This document shows, piece by piece, positions 34,130 through 45,379 of a DNA stretch of 64,000 nucleotides (position 1 is the stretch's first letter; each line of letters starts with the position of its first letter). The notes beneath the pieces are model-generated. The model was not told the origin of the DNA, did no database searches, and saw only the letters and a list, made by a program, of their open reading frames with translations. The stretch is taken from positions 970,941-1,034,940 of the forward strand of contig VSDK01026008.1 of the NCBI GenBank assembly GCA_009767595.1, in the 5' to 3' direction. Source of the stretch: Symbiodinium kawagutii. Its lineage: Eukaryota > Sar > Dinophyceae > Suessiales > Symbiodiniaceae. The position numbers and the translations under genes were made by a program.

Positions 34130-34283
34130 CCAGCACGGTGCCACCATGAACCCATCCTCCACCACGGACCCGTTTCGGTGCCGCGCCTCGTAGAGGACGC
34201 AGCTGGGCCGGAGCTGCGGGGTGTGGGGCGTGGTGTATCTGCTCAGGGACTGCGACAGCTGCGTACCCACCTGGCGGTGAAGC
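34130..34283 (-). CDS. Coding exon, unknown
   Basis: Acceptor CACCATCCTCCAG, then HRQVGTQLSQSLSRYTTPHT, PQLRPSCVLYEARHRNGSVV and EDGFMVAPCW, donor GTTTAT. About 90% of codons end in G or C. Left flank ATCATCC-rich and right flank GATGGTGACTGATAATG show the polarity flip. The family is not recognised. Confidence 0.7.
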
Positions 34284-34289
34284 CTGGAG

Positions 34290-35110
34290 GATGGTGACTG
34301 ATAATGATCAATGCGAATGAATAATCTATTTAGATTATGACTAATAATGCTAATGAATAATTTGCACTTAATGACAAATAATGATACTAACGTGATGATT
34401 TAGATGGTACGAGTAAGTAATAGTATTGACAGGGAGGATAGTATCAATGAATAGCATTGGCAAATGGGTGATTGACCAAATAAAGCATGTTGATTAACAT
34501 AGCCATTCACAAATTACACATAAACATGATGTTAATCATATCAATCAACATTCACAAATGGTGATCAACATGATGAATGTTGATTAGTGCTGATTGATGT
34601 TGATCTATGCTGATTGATGTTGATTAGTGTTGGTTAATTAATGTTGGTTTATGTTGGCTAGTGTTGCTTAATGTTGACTAATGGTGGTTGATTAATGTTG
34701 ATTTGGTTATTCATGATGTTCTGCCGGTTAACAATGGCTAATGTTGATGAAACATTATGAAGGACTCACTTGTTTAATTGATGTTCAATCGTTAATGGTG
34801 CTGTTGGTTTGATTTGATGTTGATTGATGAAGAACTGATTGTTGCATGGTTCAGCTGCTGGCTTGATTTGATGCTCATTGATGAATGATTGATCGTTTAA
34901 TGGTTCATGATTGGTCAATTGTGATGAATGGTTGGTTGTTCGATAGGTAATGGTGCTTTTATGATGTTTGAGGGTTGGTTTGTAGCCGTTGGTTCTTGCT
35001 TAAAATTCATGTTTCATCAGCCATGATTGAGCAAATTCAATCAACTATGAACGGCGATTGCTTCAAAAAGGCTTGATTTATGCTTGGCCCCATGGTCATT
35101 CCTCCGGTTC
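34290..35110. other. Intron repeats, TGATGGT polarity
   Basis: Long run of GTTGATTAGTGTTGGTTAAT-like units on the plus strand (34.5-35.0 kb), the sense 3' part of a minus-strand intron. Confidence 0.6.
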
Positions 35111-35129
35111 CCCAGTGTTTTAACCATAT

Positions 35130-35180
35130 CTGGTTGGTGGTTTCAACCCCTTCACTCCATTTGAGACAGTCATGAGCTGA
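35130..35180. mobile_element. Family A fragment
   Basis: ATATCTGGTTGGTGGTTTCA at 35127, with the same ATAT flank as the next copy at 35228. The right end was not found. Confidence 0.45.
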
Positions 35181-35227
35181 TGAAACTGGGCAGCCCACGT
35201 TCAAATCCGAGTGATCAAAAGTCATAT

Positions 35228-35376
35228 CTGGTTGGTGGTTTCAACCCCTATGAAAAATATTCGTCAACCAACCACTTGTTAATGATTACTATTTGGAAAA
35301 AATAACTAGCCACTCTTACTAGTGGCTTTTACTAGCCACTTGTTTATAGGGAAAAAAGTTCGAAACTACCAACTAG
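35228..35376. mobile_element. Short TIR element, family A
   Basis: CTGGTTGGTGGTTTCAACCC and CTATGAAAAATATTCGTCAA left; GTTCGAAACTACCAACTAG right. Contains a small repeat of ACTAGTGGCTTTTACTAGCC. Confidence 0.6.
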
Positions 35377-35808
35377 ATGTTCGTCGATGGCTCGTAGTGG
35401 TCACATGAACCATTGATGAATTGCCACCTCGACGGAGCATTTCGCTGTGGCTCCCAGGTCGTGGATGAGTTGGCCACCCTGGGCCTTCGCACCAACATGA
35501 AACCAACACCAACTGGCAGAGAACAGGATATGGATGCTTTTTTGATGGTTGATAGTGGTTGATCGAGTCTTTTTTAATGGTTAAGAATGATCAATTCTGG
35601 ATTTATAAGGGGCATTAATGGTTTTATATTCGAGTTTGGTCTCGGAATGGCATCGAACTGGCAACCTGCCAAATACCTCGTTTTCAGGAACCACGTGCTA
35701 CTTGCCCTGTGCATACCATCCTCCAAAACCAACCATGTGTCACCATCACTTGGCATTGTGAACCACAGACTCATCACCTTAAGCATCATCCAGTATATTC
35801 AAGCATCC

Positions 35809-35927
35809 TACTCGGATGTGCACCCCCACTTCGTAAGTGGTCGCCAACCATGCTTTCTAGGGGTAAGTTCAGCTACCTTATAGGGCTTATAACCATGGTT
35901 ATAACCCCAGCTGCACATCCAGCCGTA
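35809..35927. mobile_element. Short TIR element, family E
   Basis: TACTCGGATGTGCACCCCCA left, CAGCTGCACATCCAGCCGTA right. Nearly the same length (119 bp) and interior as the 11.6 kb copy. It sits 45 bp from the donor of the next exon. Confidence 0.7.
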
Positions 35928-35971
35928 GGCATCATCTTCGACATCCACCTTCCCCGTCACCATACCTTCAC

Positions 35972-36099
35972 CGCTTGCCACCGCTGCGGTTCACATAGCC
36001 CAGCAGCACCTGGCGGAAAACCGCCCTCAGCTCCCCTTCGTCCTTCTGTTTCTGCCGCCACTCCGTGACGTGCTGCCTGGGCGAAGCGGCGAAGCTGCC
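35972..36099 (-). CDS. Coding exon, unknown
   Basis: Acceptor AAGCATAGCAG, then GSFAASPRQHVTEWRQKQKD and EGELRAVFRQVLLGYVNRSG, donor GTGAAGG. About 88% G or C ending codons. Charged helix, probably soluble. Clean signals on both sides. Confidence 0.7.
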
Positions 36100-36217
36100 C
36101 TGCTATGCTTCCAGCTGGCACCAGAAGACTATCATTGGTCTACTCATGGGCAACCCGAATGTTTGTGATCCATCATGGTATCTAAAAAAACATGGCCAAA
36201 CAAGCATCACCAACATC

Positions 36218-36320
36218 CACTAACCGTTACACTAACCATTACACTAACCGTTACACTAACCGTTGCACCAACGGCTACACCAACCAAAACACTGGCCGAA
36301 ATAACCGCCACTAACATCCA
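36218..36320. repeat. ACTAACCGTTAC 12-bp tandem repeat
   Basis: About five degenerate CACTAACCGTTA units, the ACCATCA-type polarity. Confidence 0.75.
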
Positions 36321-36399
36321 CTAACCATCTACCATACCATTCTGAAGCACTCAGCCAACACCTACCGAGAGGCTCCAGTGTGGTGATGCACGCGCACTT

Positions 36400-36680
36400 C
36401 GCAACAAAGACCTGGCGGGAGACCATGGGAGTTGCCACTCAGCATGGGTGATGGTGGGAAGCTCATGAGGAAGCTTGTTATAGAATGATGGGTGGGTCAA
36501 TGATGGTTAATGATTGCTCATGATTGATTAATGATGGGTCAATGATGGTTAATGATGGTTCAATGATGGTTCATGATTGAGTAATGATGGGTTGATGATG
36601 GTTAATGAATGCAAATGATGGTCAATGCTGGCTAGCACAAAAGAAATGATGGCCCAATGATGGTAGTGATCGTGGCTGCT
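36400..36680. repeat. Degenerate TGATGGTTAATGA repeat
   Basis: Near-continuous TAATGATGGTTCAATGATGG units on the plus strand; a clear block of this repeat class. Confidence 0.8.
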
Positions 36681-36994
36681 GGGAAACAAGACCATCTTAC
36701 GCAGCACTAGGTCTCGACTGCTACAAACAGTGACATGGTCTCCCAAAGGAATTGAACGACCGTTATACCAGTACATAACCCGTCCCGCGTCAAAAGTTGA
36801 GAACGTTGATGTGCAAACGTGCAAACGTGCGACGTACACATGCCTGCACGCGTCATACGTTCAGAATGCATGCGACATTCTGAAATTACAGCCATCAACG
36901 AGTCTAACAAGTGCATTCTTTTGCGATTTCTTTAAGGCACCGGCAAGTTGATCACTTAGAGCACCATGGAATCGGCTTGACCTTTTCCTATGCG

Positions 36995-37105
36995 CGTATG
37001 TATATTTCTATCTATTTGTCTATTTATTTCTTCATCTATCTATTTGTTCGTTCTTTTTATCTATTCATATATCTATTTATCTACTTATGTGTGTGTGTGT
37101 TCATA
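36995..37105. repeat. (CTAT/TTAT)n and (GT)n tract
   Basis: ATCTATTTATCTACTTATGT and a short (GT) run ending TTCATAG. It could serve as a pyrimidine-rich acceptor for a plus exon. Confidence 0.8.
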
Positions 37106-37112
37106 GGTAGCC

Positions 37113-37290
37113 GCTCTGAAACAAAACCCACCAGCATCATGATCCGTCCGTGCATGAGGCAACGGGACCTGCCCAGAGCTGCCCGTTTTGCTCTGCAAGG
37201 GGATGACGCTGTCAGGAAACGCCACATGAGGATCCTGGCGGCCGTGGTGGATGGGATAAACTGGAGAAACTGCTTCGTTTCAGTCATGGT
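37113..37290 (+). CDS. Coding island, plus favoured
   Basis: Plus frame MRQRDLPRAARFALQGDDAV then RKRHMRILAAVVDGINWRNC, preceded by a long pyrimidine-rich tract and TTCATAG, and followed by GTTCAC. A minus frame (FLQFIPSTTAARILMWRFLT) has similar codon bias. Nearby exons at 36.0 and 37.7 kb are minus, so the call is weak. Confidence 0.38.
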
Positions 37291-37624
37291 TCACGCTTTC
37301 GGTTGGAGAACAAGGGTGGATGGTTCACTAACAATGAGGATTTATGCTTAGTTCCAAGCTACCGAACTGGTTCGTAAGCATGGGGATTTTTCTACTACCC
37401 CAAGGGGGCTTCGTATGGACAGGTTTACCCACGTTCTGGCATATTACCACATAGAAAAAAAAACTTTACAAAACCTTTGGTAACCAAGGGGTGTTGTTCA
37501 TATATATTAATATGCCTTCGAAAAATCTGTGAACAATCCCCATATCATTGTTGATTGTTATCATCAGTATCCCCATATTTAACCACCAGAAACCCCTATG
37601 AAACCACCCTTCAACCATCGGGCG

Positions 37625-37815
37625 AACCATCCCCCATGGTCGCCGTTCACCATGGGATCACCAGGACGGCCCACCTCCAAGACCTCTGGGAATTCGTCGA
37701 TGAAGTCTTCGCACTTCCGCTCGATGGACATGCCACCCGAAGCATAGACCTCGCCCCGCGATGCGGATGGAGCGTCGGATCCAGGGATGTACCACTTGGG
37801 TACATAGGTTGGTGG
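37625..37815 (-). CDS. Coding exon, unknown
   Basis: Minus frame TYVPKWYIPGSDAPSASRGE, VYASGGMSIERKCEDFIDEF and PEVLEVGRPGDPMVNGDHGG. ATG/GTGAAC within it may be the donor. The overlapping plus frame (DLWEFVDEVFALPLDGHATR) is also open with similar bias. The minus frame is more even in composition and agrees with its neighbours. Confidence 0.48.
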
Positions 37816-37914
37816 CCCATGGTTGGCGACCATGATTCACAGTCGCGAGGATCTAAGAAACGATCCGCAAATATTATGTCGTACATTTGGACAAATGGAT
37901 GGGTAGATTGACTG

Positions 37915-38065
37915 ATTGATTGACAAATAGCTAGGTAAACAGATAGACAGATAGATAGGCACATTAACAATAGATAGACAGATAGATAGATAGATAGATA
38001 GATAGACAGGTAGATAGGTAGGTAGATAGGCAGATAGGTAGATAGGTAGATAGATAGGCATTGAA
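37915..38065. repeat. (GATA)n / (GATAGG)n microsatellite
   Basis: GATAGATAGATAGACAGGTA-type units for about 140 bp. Confidence 0.95.
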
Positions 38066-38256
38066 ATGTGCATTTTTTCTACCTAAACGATCTTATATAA
38101 ATGCATACACCAAAACGGGCTTCTCCGGGTCGGCTTCGGTGCTCACGGTTCCGCACCCTGATTCGTGGCATCGATTTACATGGCCCCGAAGCGTGTTCCA
38201 CGCTTCGGTGCTTCAAACGCGCAGCCAAAGGCGGAAAATGCGGACCTTTCGTTATA

Positions 38257-38328
38257 GCTGCAGGTGTAGGTTGACTGCAGGTGTAGGTTGACTGCAGGTG
38301 TAGGTTGACTGCAGGTGTAGGTTGACTT
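38257..38328. repeat. 17-bp tandem repeat, four copies
   Basis: CTGCAGGTGTAGGTTGA repeats four times with no visible mismatch between full copies. Confidence 0.95.
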
Positions 38329-38644
38329 CTGAGTGGAATGTTTCACTGTTCAGTGTTGCTCCCACTTGAAGCACTGCCAGTCACACCTTCTTCTGTCAGG
38401 TCGTACTCTCCGAAAATCCTGGAAATAGGTGTTTTAAAAAAGATGGCATTAGTTGCCACATGAATTTACCACAAATGCTCAGGATCACTAAGATCATCCC
38501 TGAAACCTCCACAATGATTAAGCATAGTCATAGTTCCGCATGATAGCCATCAGTATCAGTACGCATCCATCATCATCCACAACCATTGCCAACCCACCCC
38601 GGCCCAACACACACAACTGCGAACTCCAACGGCTCACCTCACAC

Positions 38645-38758
38645 CCCGGTGGCCAAGGCACATCTTCAGCAACCTGTTGCAAGTAGAAGCCATCCTTCCG
38701 ACCAGCTTGATGCAGCAACCAGGCCTGCACAGCTGTCACGTCGTACTCCTCCACTACC
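38645..38758 (-). CDS. Coding exon, unknown
   Basis: Acceptor GGGGGGCAG, then VVEEYDVTAVQAWLLHQAGR and KDGFYLQQVAEDVPWPPG, donor GTGTGAGG. It reads as a helical soluble domain. The donor octamer is shared exactly with the exon at 39765. Left flank CATCATCATCCACAACCATT, right flank TAATGATATCTAATGATGC. Confidence 0.7.
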
Positions 38759-39049
38759 CTGCCCCCCAGCCATTGAAAGCTCCGAAAGAACGAGGGAGCT
38801 CATGGTGTTTCAGGACTGCTAAATGATAGGTAAGAAGGATTAATGATATCTAATGATGCTCCGTGATATGTGATGGAGACGACGGTGACATTTGGCAATT
38901 CTTCAACCATGACGAGCCCTACCAGGTAACACCCTCCCCCTTCAGGATGGAAAAAAAACATCTCTGCAACCCACATGATAGACAGGCCAACTGCCCATGA
39001 TAGGAATTCAGGGTTTCCCATCATCTGGCCGAAGTTGCGCCGTGTCAAA

Positions 39050-39740
39050 TAATCTTTACATCTTTACATAGTACGGAACCTCTTCAATCCTTGGTGGCCA
39101 ATCATTAAGCATCATCATTCTTCGTTCACCGTCATTTAATCATCATCTAACCATCATTGGCCATCAATCATTGAACCATCATTCAAACCATCATTGACAA
39201 TCATTTAACATCATTGACCATTAATTATTAACCATCGAATCATCACCAGCCATGATTGACAAGAATCAACCACCGCCAGTGATCACGAATCATCAACCAT
39301 CATCAATGACCACTAAGCGTTCGTACACATCAACCTCTATGAATCACAATCAACCATTGATGACTCATGACTGACCACAGGGGTTGATGCGTAACTCTAA
39401 ACATTGGGGTCATGGCAAACTATGAACTACCAACCATTATCAAGCATCATCAAGGCCCCCTATGCCGTTGGCTGGGGAAACCTCGGAGAAAATATCCCAT
39501 CTAGCAGTTGGGCATCCCGAAACTGTACATAGCAAGGTGAAACCCAGAATCTGACTTCTTTGGAAGTGCCTATCCTGGTAGCCGAACCTTCGTTGAACCA
39601 CCAACCATCGTGAAATCACCCTTGAATCACCCTTGAATCACCCTTGAATCACCCTTGAACGACTACCACCCATTAAACCACCACTGAACCATCATGAAAC
39701 CACTACCAAACTTACTAAACCACCATTTTTCACCGCCGTC
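39050..39740. other. Intron repeats, AACCATC polarity
   Basis: AACCATCATTGGCCATCAAT-like units for about 600 bp, with an 11-bp tandem AATCACCCTTG (about four copies) near 39612-39659. Confidence 0.75.
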
Positions 39741-39764
39741 CAACCACCCTTGAACTCCTCACAC

Positions 39765-39950
39765 CGTTGGGCTGCCCGCTGCGCGCCGCGCCTTGCGCCG
39801 CGGAATGGCACTCAGCTTGGGCTGCGTCAGCTTCTCGCCCGGACACACCAACCAAGTGAGGGTGACCTGGTGCCCAAGCGGTGCCCAAGCGGTGCCCAAG
39901 GGGCCGGGAAAATTAAGGCACCAATGGTGGTTCAGTGCTTCGATGTTCAA
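39765..39950 (-). CDS. Coding exon, unknown
   Basis: Frame EALNHHWCLNFPGPLGTAWA then PLGHQVTLTWLVCPGEKLTQ and PKLSAIPRRKARRAAGSPT, donor GTGTGAGG. About 83% G or C ending codons in the 3' two-thirds. A repeated GCTTGGGCACC unit lies within it. The 5' edge is uncertain; the nearest AG is about 50 bases upstream of the GC-rich core. Confidence 0.58.
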
Positions 39951-39999
39951 AACTGGGAAATTCAGCGACCAAAGGTGGCTCTTTCATGATGAAACGGCA

Positions 40000-42120
40000 G
40001 TTGGATTTCTTGAATGATGTCAAATAGGCGTGAAATTCTGGTGGAGGAATGCTAGATAGCAGTTGAATCATGGATAAATAGTGGTTGAATGATTGACAAA
40101 CAGTGACTTGATTGACGGGTTTCTGGTGATGGTAAATGGCAGATCCAGCGATAAACTACCGGCAGTTTTAAGCACAAATGGCTGGTAATTTACCACAGAA
40201 CATCGGGGTTTTTATATATATATATACAGTATATATATATATATATATCAATATGGATCTACCATCAATGGTGATGATAGTGGTGAATGATCGTGAGAAA
40301 TGGTCGTGATGCTTCATAACCATGAATGATGATTGGTGGTTCATATTGGTTCATGACTTGAAGCCATGTGTGCTGAACAATGTTTAGATGGCGATCGGCA
40401 ACGATCGATATTTAGTCGCCATTGCATGTTGACAACCGTGACTTAGAGCTAACCATGGTCAATCATGCTTAGTGACGTTTCCTAGCAGTTAAACCCAGCA
40501 TATACTGGTTCATAATCATGAATTGAGGTTACTCATGGTTGGTCATGGTGCACGACACCGGAAGCAAGCAATCCAGCGCTGCAAGGTGGGGGTTGTCGGA
40601 CAACAAGTGACCCTGCATTGACAATTTTGAGGCACGACGACAATGCAACCAACCTATCTATTGAACACACCATCTACTGCCATCATTGAGCATGGGTGCT
40701 CTTAGTGCTCTTCCCACTATAGCTTCGCAATGTCACCGAGCAATCATGACTCAAGCATATATCAACCATGGCTGACATTTACCATCATCACCCCATCTGA
40801 TCCCCTTCCCTGCTAGCTATGTAACCACCCATTACCCACCATTTAACCATCCTTTCAGCGTCATTACCCGCTCAAGCATCATGGCGGAAGAGGAACACCA
40901 ACTGATCATGTGTTGTTTCATAGGTCATGGCTTAGCTGGAAAAAATATCTGCCAAGCATCACCCGATGCACCATGAAGCACAAAAGCTAAGTGATTATGA
41001 CGAATGATCAGTGTAATCACCAGTATTTCAATCAATGCTGATTACACTCAACAATGGAGGAAGGACTGGGTGATCAGTCCAATGATCATTCGGTGTAACA
41101 TGGTGTCACCAGTGGAAAAAAATGCCCGGCTGACCGTCCACTGCCGGGTCACCAACGAACGTTGAGGATCGAAGCCGCTGTCTGGCACAGCCTCAGGTGG
41201 GGGCACCCAGCTGGGGGCCATAGAGCTTGGCTACCGATGGTCCAAGGGTGGCAGTGATGAATGGATACAATGAGTCAACGAGTCATGATTCATGATGTTT
41301 CATGATGCTTCATGATGCTTCATGATATTTCATAATGATTCATGATGATTGTTGATGATTCGTGATGATTCATGATGATCAATCAATATTGTTGAATTGA
41401 TAGTGACTGTCAAGTTGATTGTTGACTGATGGGTTGGCAAGGATTAGATCATGTTGGATGATGAAGATGATGAAGATGATGAAGGTATCGGGTCTATGAT
41501 GGGTTCATTTCAGTTGACACTGGTTGCACCAGAAATTGACAACGATTGGGGGATGAATAAGGAAGGTACTGGTCATGCGCGCTCGGTCCACCAACCGTCA
41601 GCCGTGGGATAGAAACCTTCTTCGCTGTGTCTCAGAACCAATATCAACATATTACAACCATGATCAACGCGCCACGAGACCATTTATGACTCATCGGGAA
41701 ATGCCTCAGCTGAGGGTTGATGATCATGACGATCGGTGGTTCTAGGAACAACCCAAACATGTGCCATGGCATCCTCACGGTTGAAAGAGCAATGGCATGG
41801 TGGACATATATATATATCTCTCTCTCTCTCTCTCTCCATGTGCACGGAAATTCTGAGCCATGACGTTTGTTCCCATGGCATGATCCCATGTTGTTCGGGA
41901 AATGTGAGTTGCCACCAATCATCCAACATTTGGTTCGGTCACTCCTGGCAGTTCCAAACCGCTCCCCCTTTCAAGGGTGGCGTGGCTTGTCGCTCCCAAC
42001 CACCAACCATTATGTCATGAGAAATGACCACAGTGGCGGAAGCCACCATGGTTGGTGATGATCCATGATGAATGGCTGAGAATGCAAGGCCTTGATCTCA
42101 CCACCAATGCTCGTCATCTT
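40000..42120. other. Intron or intergenic repeats
   Basis: Includes a (TA)n palindromic tract at 40214-40250, ATGATGCTTCATGATG units at 41.28-41.38 kb, GAAGATGATGAAGATGATG at 41.46 kb, and (TA)n(TC)n at 41806-41837. No exon is supported. Confidence 0.5.
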
Positions 42121-42224
42121 CAATCCAGAAGATTCAAGCTGGAAAATTCAAGCTTTGGTAACCCAGGGACCTAGAAGATTCAAGCTACAACATGCTAACC
42201 AAGATGAATTTCGCTTATAAACTC

Positions 42225-42373
42225 CTTGGTGCCCTTCAGCGGCTACGATACCCAGCTGAGCACGGGAACAAGCGATACCCGGTCGTGCACCACGGCACCA
42301 ACGTGCTCCGATACTCGAAGTTCTGCGCCGGCAGCGAGGGAATGGAAGCATACCTCAGTTCAGTTGAGAATGG
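42225..42373 (+). CDS. Coding exon, unknown
   Basis: Plus frame ALQRLRYPAEHGNKRYPVVH then HGTNVLRYSKFCAGSEGMEA and YLSSVENG before a stop at 42375. Core codons 78% G or C ending. A short minus alternative (ELRVSEHVGAVVHDRVSLVP) exists. The stop may be a true C-terminus or lie past an unseen donor. Confidence 0.48.
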
Positions 42374-42499
42374 ATAAGAAGGGTGAATTCAGATTATTCC
42401 AATCAACGAATGAGAATCTAGTTTTCTAATCTATGATATGGGGTAATTTTAGTTGATAAGAATAGTTGATCAGTCATGACTCATGGTTGACTTCATGAG

Positions 42500-42780
42500 T
42501 AATGGTTGACAAGCTCAGTAATGGCTAAATTAATGCTTCCTGATGATGGTCCTTCACTTAATGGATAAATGGTTAACTAATGTTTGACTAATGGTTGAGC
42601 ATAAGCCAACCAACAAGGGTTGACTAATGTTGTCAATGTTGACTAATGGTTAAGAATAATGCTTCAGAATAACGTTTAATCATGAATGGACTGATAACAA
42701 AGGTTGATCAGCAATGATAGATTGATGAACCATTGGTGATGAGACTGGTCACAACGGTTGACAGGCGCAGAAACGCCGTA
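42500..42780. repeat. TTGACTAATGGTTGA degenerate repeat
   Basis: GTTGACTAATGTTGTCAATG-like units in TGATGGT polarity. Confidence 0.6.
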
Positions 42781-42799
42781 TGCTTAAGACTGGATGTTC

Positions 42800-42978
42800 G
42801 TTTAGCATACTTTACCGTTGCCCTATCCCGCAAGATGGCAACCCAACTGGGTGCTCTGGCACCACCCCAGCCACCTCTCCAGACCCACCCCCCGCCCCCC
42901 GGCGACCAAGTGGCAACGACTCGATACTGGCAGCGGTGGATTTGGAACAGCTGCGTTCTGCCTTGATCCTGGGGGCGC
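42800..42978 (+). CDS. Coding exon with proline-rich linker
   Basis: Plus frame CPIPQDGNPTGCSGTTPATS, PDPPPAPRRPSGNDSILAAV and DLEQLRSALILGA, donor GTGAGTC. A disordered proline linker followed by a helix. With the exon at 42225 it makes a plus-strand pair inside a mostly minus region. Confidence 0.5.
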
Positions 42979-43029
42979 GTGAGTCAATCCTCGGGGGGTG
43001 GTTGTGATGGCCATGGTTCATTACAGGGG

Positions 43030-43260
43030 TTTAACGTTGGTTAATGATTGATGAATGATTGAGATTGATTAATGATTGATCAATGATTGATCAATGATTG
43101 ATCAATGATTGGTTGTTAATAGTCAATAGTGGTTAATGATAATGATTGGTTGATAGTAGTTGATAGTGGTTGATGTTGGAATATCGTGATTGACCATGAT
43201 TGATAATGGTTATTGATAGTTAGTTGCTAGTGGTTGATATGGGCTAATGGTGAGTGGCTG
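43030..43260. repeat. (ATTGATCA)n and GTTGATAGT repeats
   Basis: ATTGATCAATGATTGATCAA units followed by TGATAGTGGTTGATAGT-like units. Confidence 0.85.
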
Positions 43261-43631
43261 ATATTGCTTAGAGGGGGTACCATTCAAATGGAAAACCAAG
43301 GATACACCCCTTTTGATTGACCCGGGATGTATTAATCCAGGCTTGGCCTTACTAGTGATTATGGTGGTTGAGAATGGTCACCAGCAATCACTGGGTTGAA
43401 CTTGACTTGAAAATCCCCGGAAACCCTTGAATTCTAACCGGCAATTGTGGGGGGCTCCTGTTTTTTCCGAGCAGAACCATGCAGCCATTGGGGCCCAGTT
43501 GGCTTCGATTGGCGCCCCTCATTGGGGGGGTTGACAACCAGCAGCATCCCGACAATAACCACAGGGAGGTGACAACCACTAGGAATCACCAAGAACAGGT
43601 TGGTAACCAGCAATCAACAATATGTAGCTAT

Positions 43632-43740
43632 GGGTCCAAACCTGGTGAACACCTGGTGTACCATCATTAGCCGTTGTTTTCCCTGTTGTTCTTTGGTATT
43701 ATCCCCCATGATTGATGGTTGATATTGACCCAGCTTGCCG
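43632..43740. mobile_element. Short TIR element, family B
   Basis: TATGGGTCCAAACCTGGTGA left, GATATTGACCCAGCTTGCC right; CATTAGCCGTTGTTTTCCCT inside. Confidence 0.55.
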
Positions 43741-44274
43741 GGTATGATGGCGGCCTATAGCATGGTTTATCATAGCAACCCACCAGCTTTATGGCAGGCA
43801 GGGATCATGGCAACCCATGGCAGGCACACGATGCTGCAGATGCTAGACCGAGGCTGGCATTCGGAACTCCACCCTGAACCAACCAGTATAACTCGGAAGT
43901 GCCTGTCACCTATGGCACCCATGCTTTACAAACAAACGGAAACGTATGCAGCTCAACACATGAGGTTGTCTATGCTTGTGTGCATAGCCATGGTGATACC
44001 TACTAACTATCCAAGTTCATAGCCAGAATTAGCAGGCAAACCACCAATAACTTGGGGGTACACCATTTCTGGACAAACCTACATGGTGGTTTCCCAAGAT
44101 TGGGAAGACCAAAACGGATTCTTACTATCAATGGCTAAGAAACTGGATGATTTGGGGGGTCCTGATTTTTCAGACCCATATCCCGATGTCCCCTGCATGT
44201 CATTGTTGGTCACTCCTAGGGGTTTGGGATTGTCCATCAACCGCGTACCACCCAGAACGGTAGTTTCTAAGTAG
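43735..44274 (+). other. Two weak consecutive plus frames
   Basis: A 95-codon frame (LDRGWHSELHPEPTSITRKC, CLSPMAPMLYKQTETYAAQH) and a 63-codon frame (QDWEDQNGFLLSMAKKLDDL, GGPDFSDPYPDVPCMSLLVT). Protein-like but with low third-position GC and no clear splice signals, like the relics at 3-6 kb. Could be a decayed copy or chance. Confidence 0.3.
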
Positions 44275-44299
44275 CGGCTACTAAGGTATGGTCAGTAAA

Positions 44300-44585
44300 T
44301 GCTACCACCCACAAACAAACCCATTAAATGGCTGAGGGCTGATGAAAGTCAATGATACTTGTTCATGGCTGACGATAGTCAATGATACTTGATGATAGTC
44401 AACGATGCCTAATGATGGCTGATGATGGCTGATGATACTTGATAGTGAATGAAAGTTGATGGCTTTTGATCATCAGCCATCATTTTGATGGTTCATTAAA
44501 ATGATAGTTAATGATGGTTAATGATTAGTTAACTTAATGATGGTTAATGATACTTGTTGATGATGCTTATAGCATGATGTTCAAA
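44300..44585. repeat. Degenerate GATGGCTGATGATAC repeat
   Basis: TAATGATGGCTGATGATGGC-like units. Confidence 0.75.
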
Positions 44586-44590
44586 CAATG

Positions 44591-44762
44591 CTTCTCCGCT
44601 CCAAGTCGCTGCAACGCTTCCTCCGGCGCCAGCTTCATGTAGGTGTGCCGGAAGGCTGCGCCGTAGCGACGCCCGGCCAGGCGTGTGATCAGCCTCAGCC
44701 ACGGCCAGGCGGTGGCGGTGCGTGGCGGGGCCAGCATCCGCAACGGGGACAGCGTGGTGGTT
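44591..44762 (-). CDS. Coding exon, unknown
   Basis: Frame TTLSPLRMLAPPRTATAWPW, LRLITRLAGRRYGAAFRHTY then MKLAPEEALQRLGAEK. About 90% G or C ending codons. A possible GC donor (GCATTG) follows. No AG exists for more than 50 bases upstream; the sense flank is instead CATCACCAACCATCCAACTA. Confidence 0.62.
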
Positions 44763-44764
44763 GG

Positions 44765-45080
44765 ATGATGGGTATAGTTGGATGGTTGGTGATGGGGAAA
44801 TGATGGGTAGATGATGGTATATAATGATTAAATGTTGGTTAAATAATGGTTACGGGACGGCGAAATGATGGTAGATGATGATTGGATGACGGTGACAGTG
44901 ATGATTGATGATGACAAACGATGTTTGGTGATGCTGGTTGATGGTCAAATGATGATTAGCTAATCGCTCATGATGATTCCTGATTCGATTGGGGCAAACA
45001 ATGATGAATGGTGATTCATGATTGGCAAGGTTTTAGCGTGCTGGTTGTGATTGACGAGCGATGAATGATTCTTTCATTGC
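44765..45080. repeat. Degenerate GATGATGGTTGG repeat
   Basis: TTGGATGGTTGGTGATGGGG-like units directly after the exon. Confidence 0.75.
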
Positions 45081-45379
45081 CCTAAGTGATTAAGAACCAT
45101 CAAGCACATGCAGGCTAGGTGAAAATCCGTTATGTTTAGTAGTGGCTATTGAGGATTCATAACGGCAACGAACGGTTAGATATTAAACAGTCGGTTGATG
45201 GGCTTCTCCATTTTACTCCGGTAAACTGGGCTGGTTGCATGGAGAAAATCCCTGCCATTTGTAGCTGATTTCCCTGGGTTTCTCTATAGACAACATGGGG
45301 TGATTGTTGAACGATCTTCGATGCCCAAGAGTACCCAACAATCATCAAAGAATCAGCTGGTTCAAACTACGGCACCGCT

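Noticed and set aside
37837..38073. Minus frame rich in YLSIYLSI repeats
   Set aside because: Translation of the (GATA)n microsatellite.
40214..40250. (TA)n tract as an origin or promoter
   Set aside because: A simple dinucleotide repeat in an intron-like region; nothing else supports a regulatory role.
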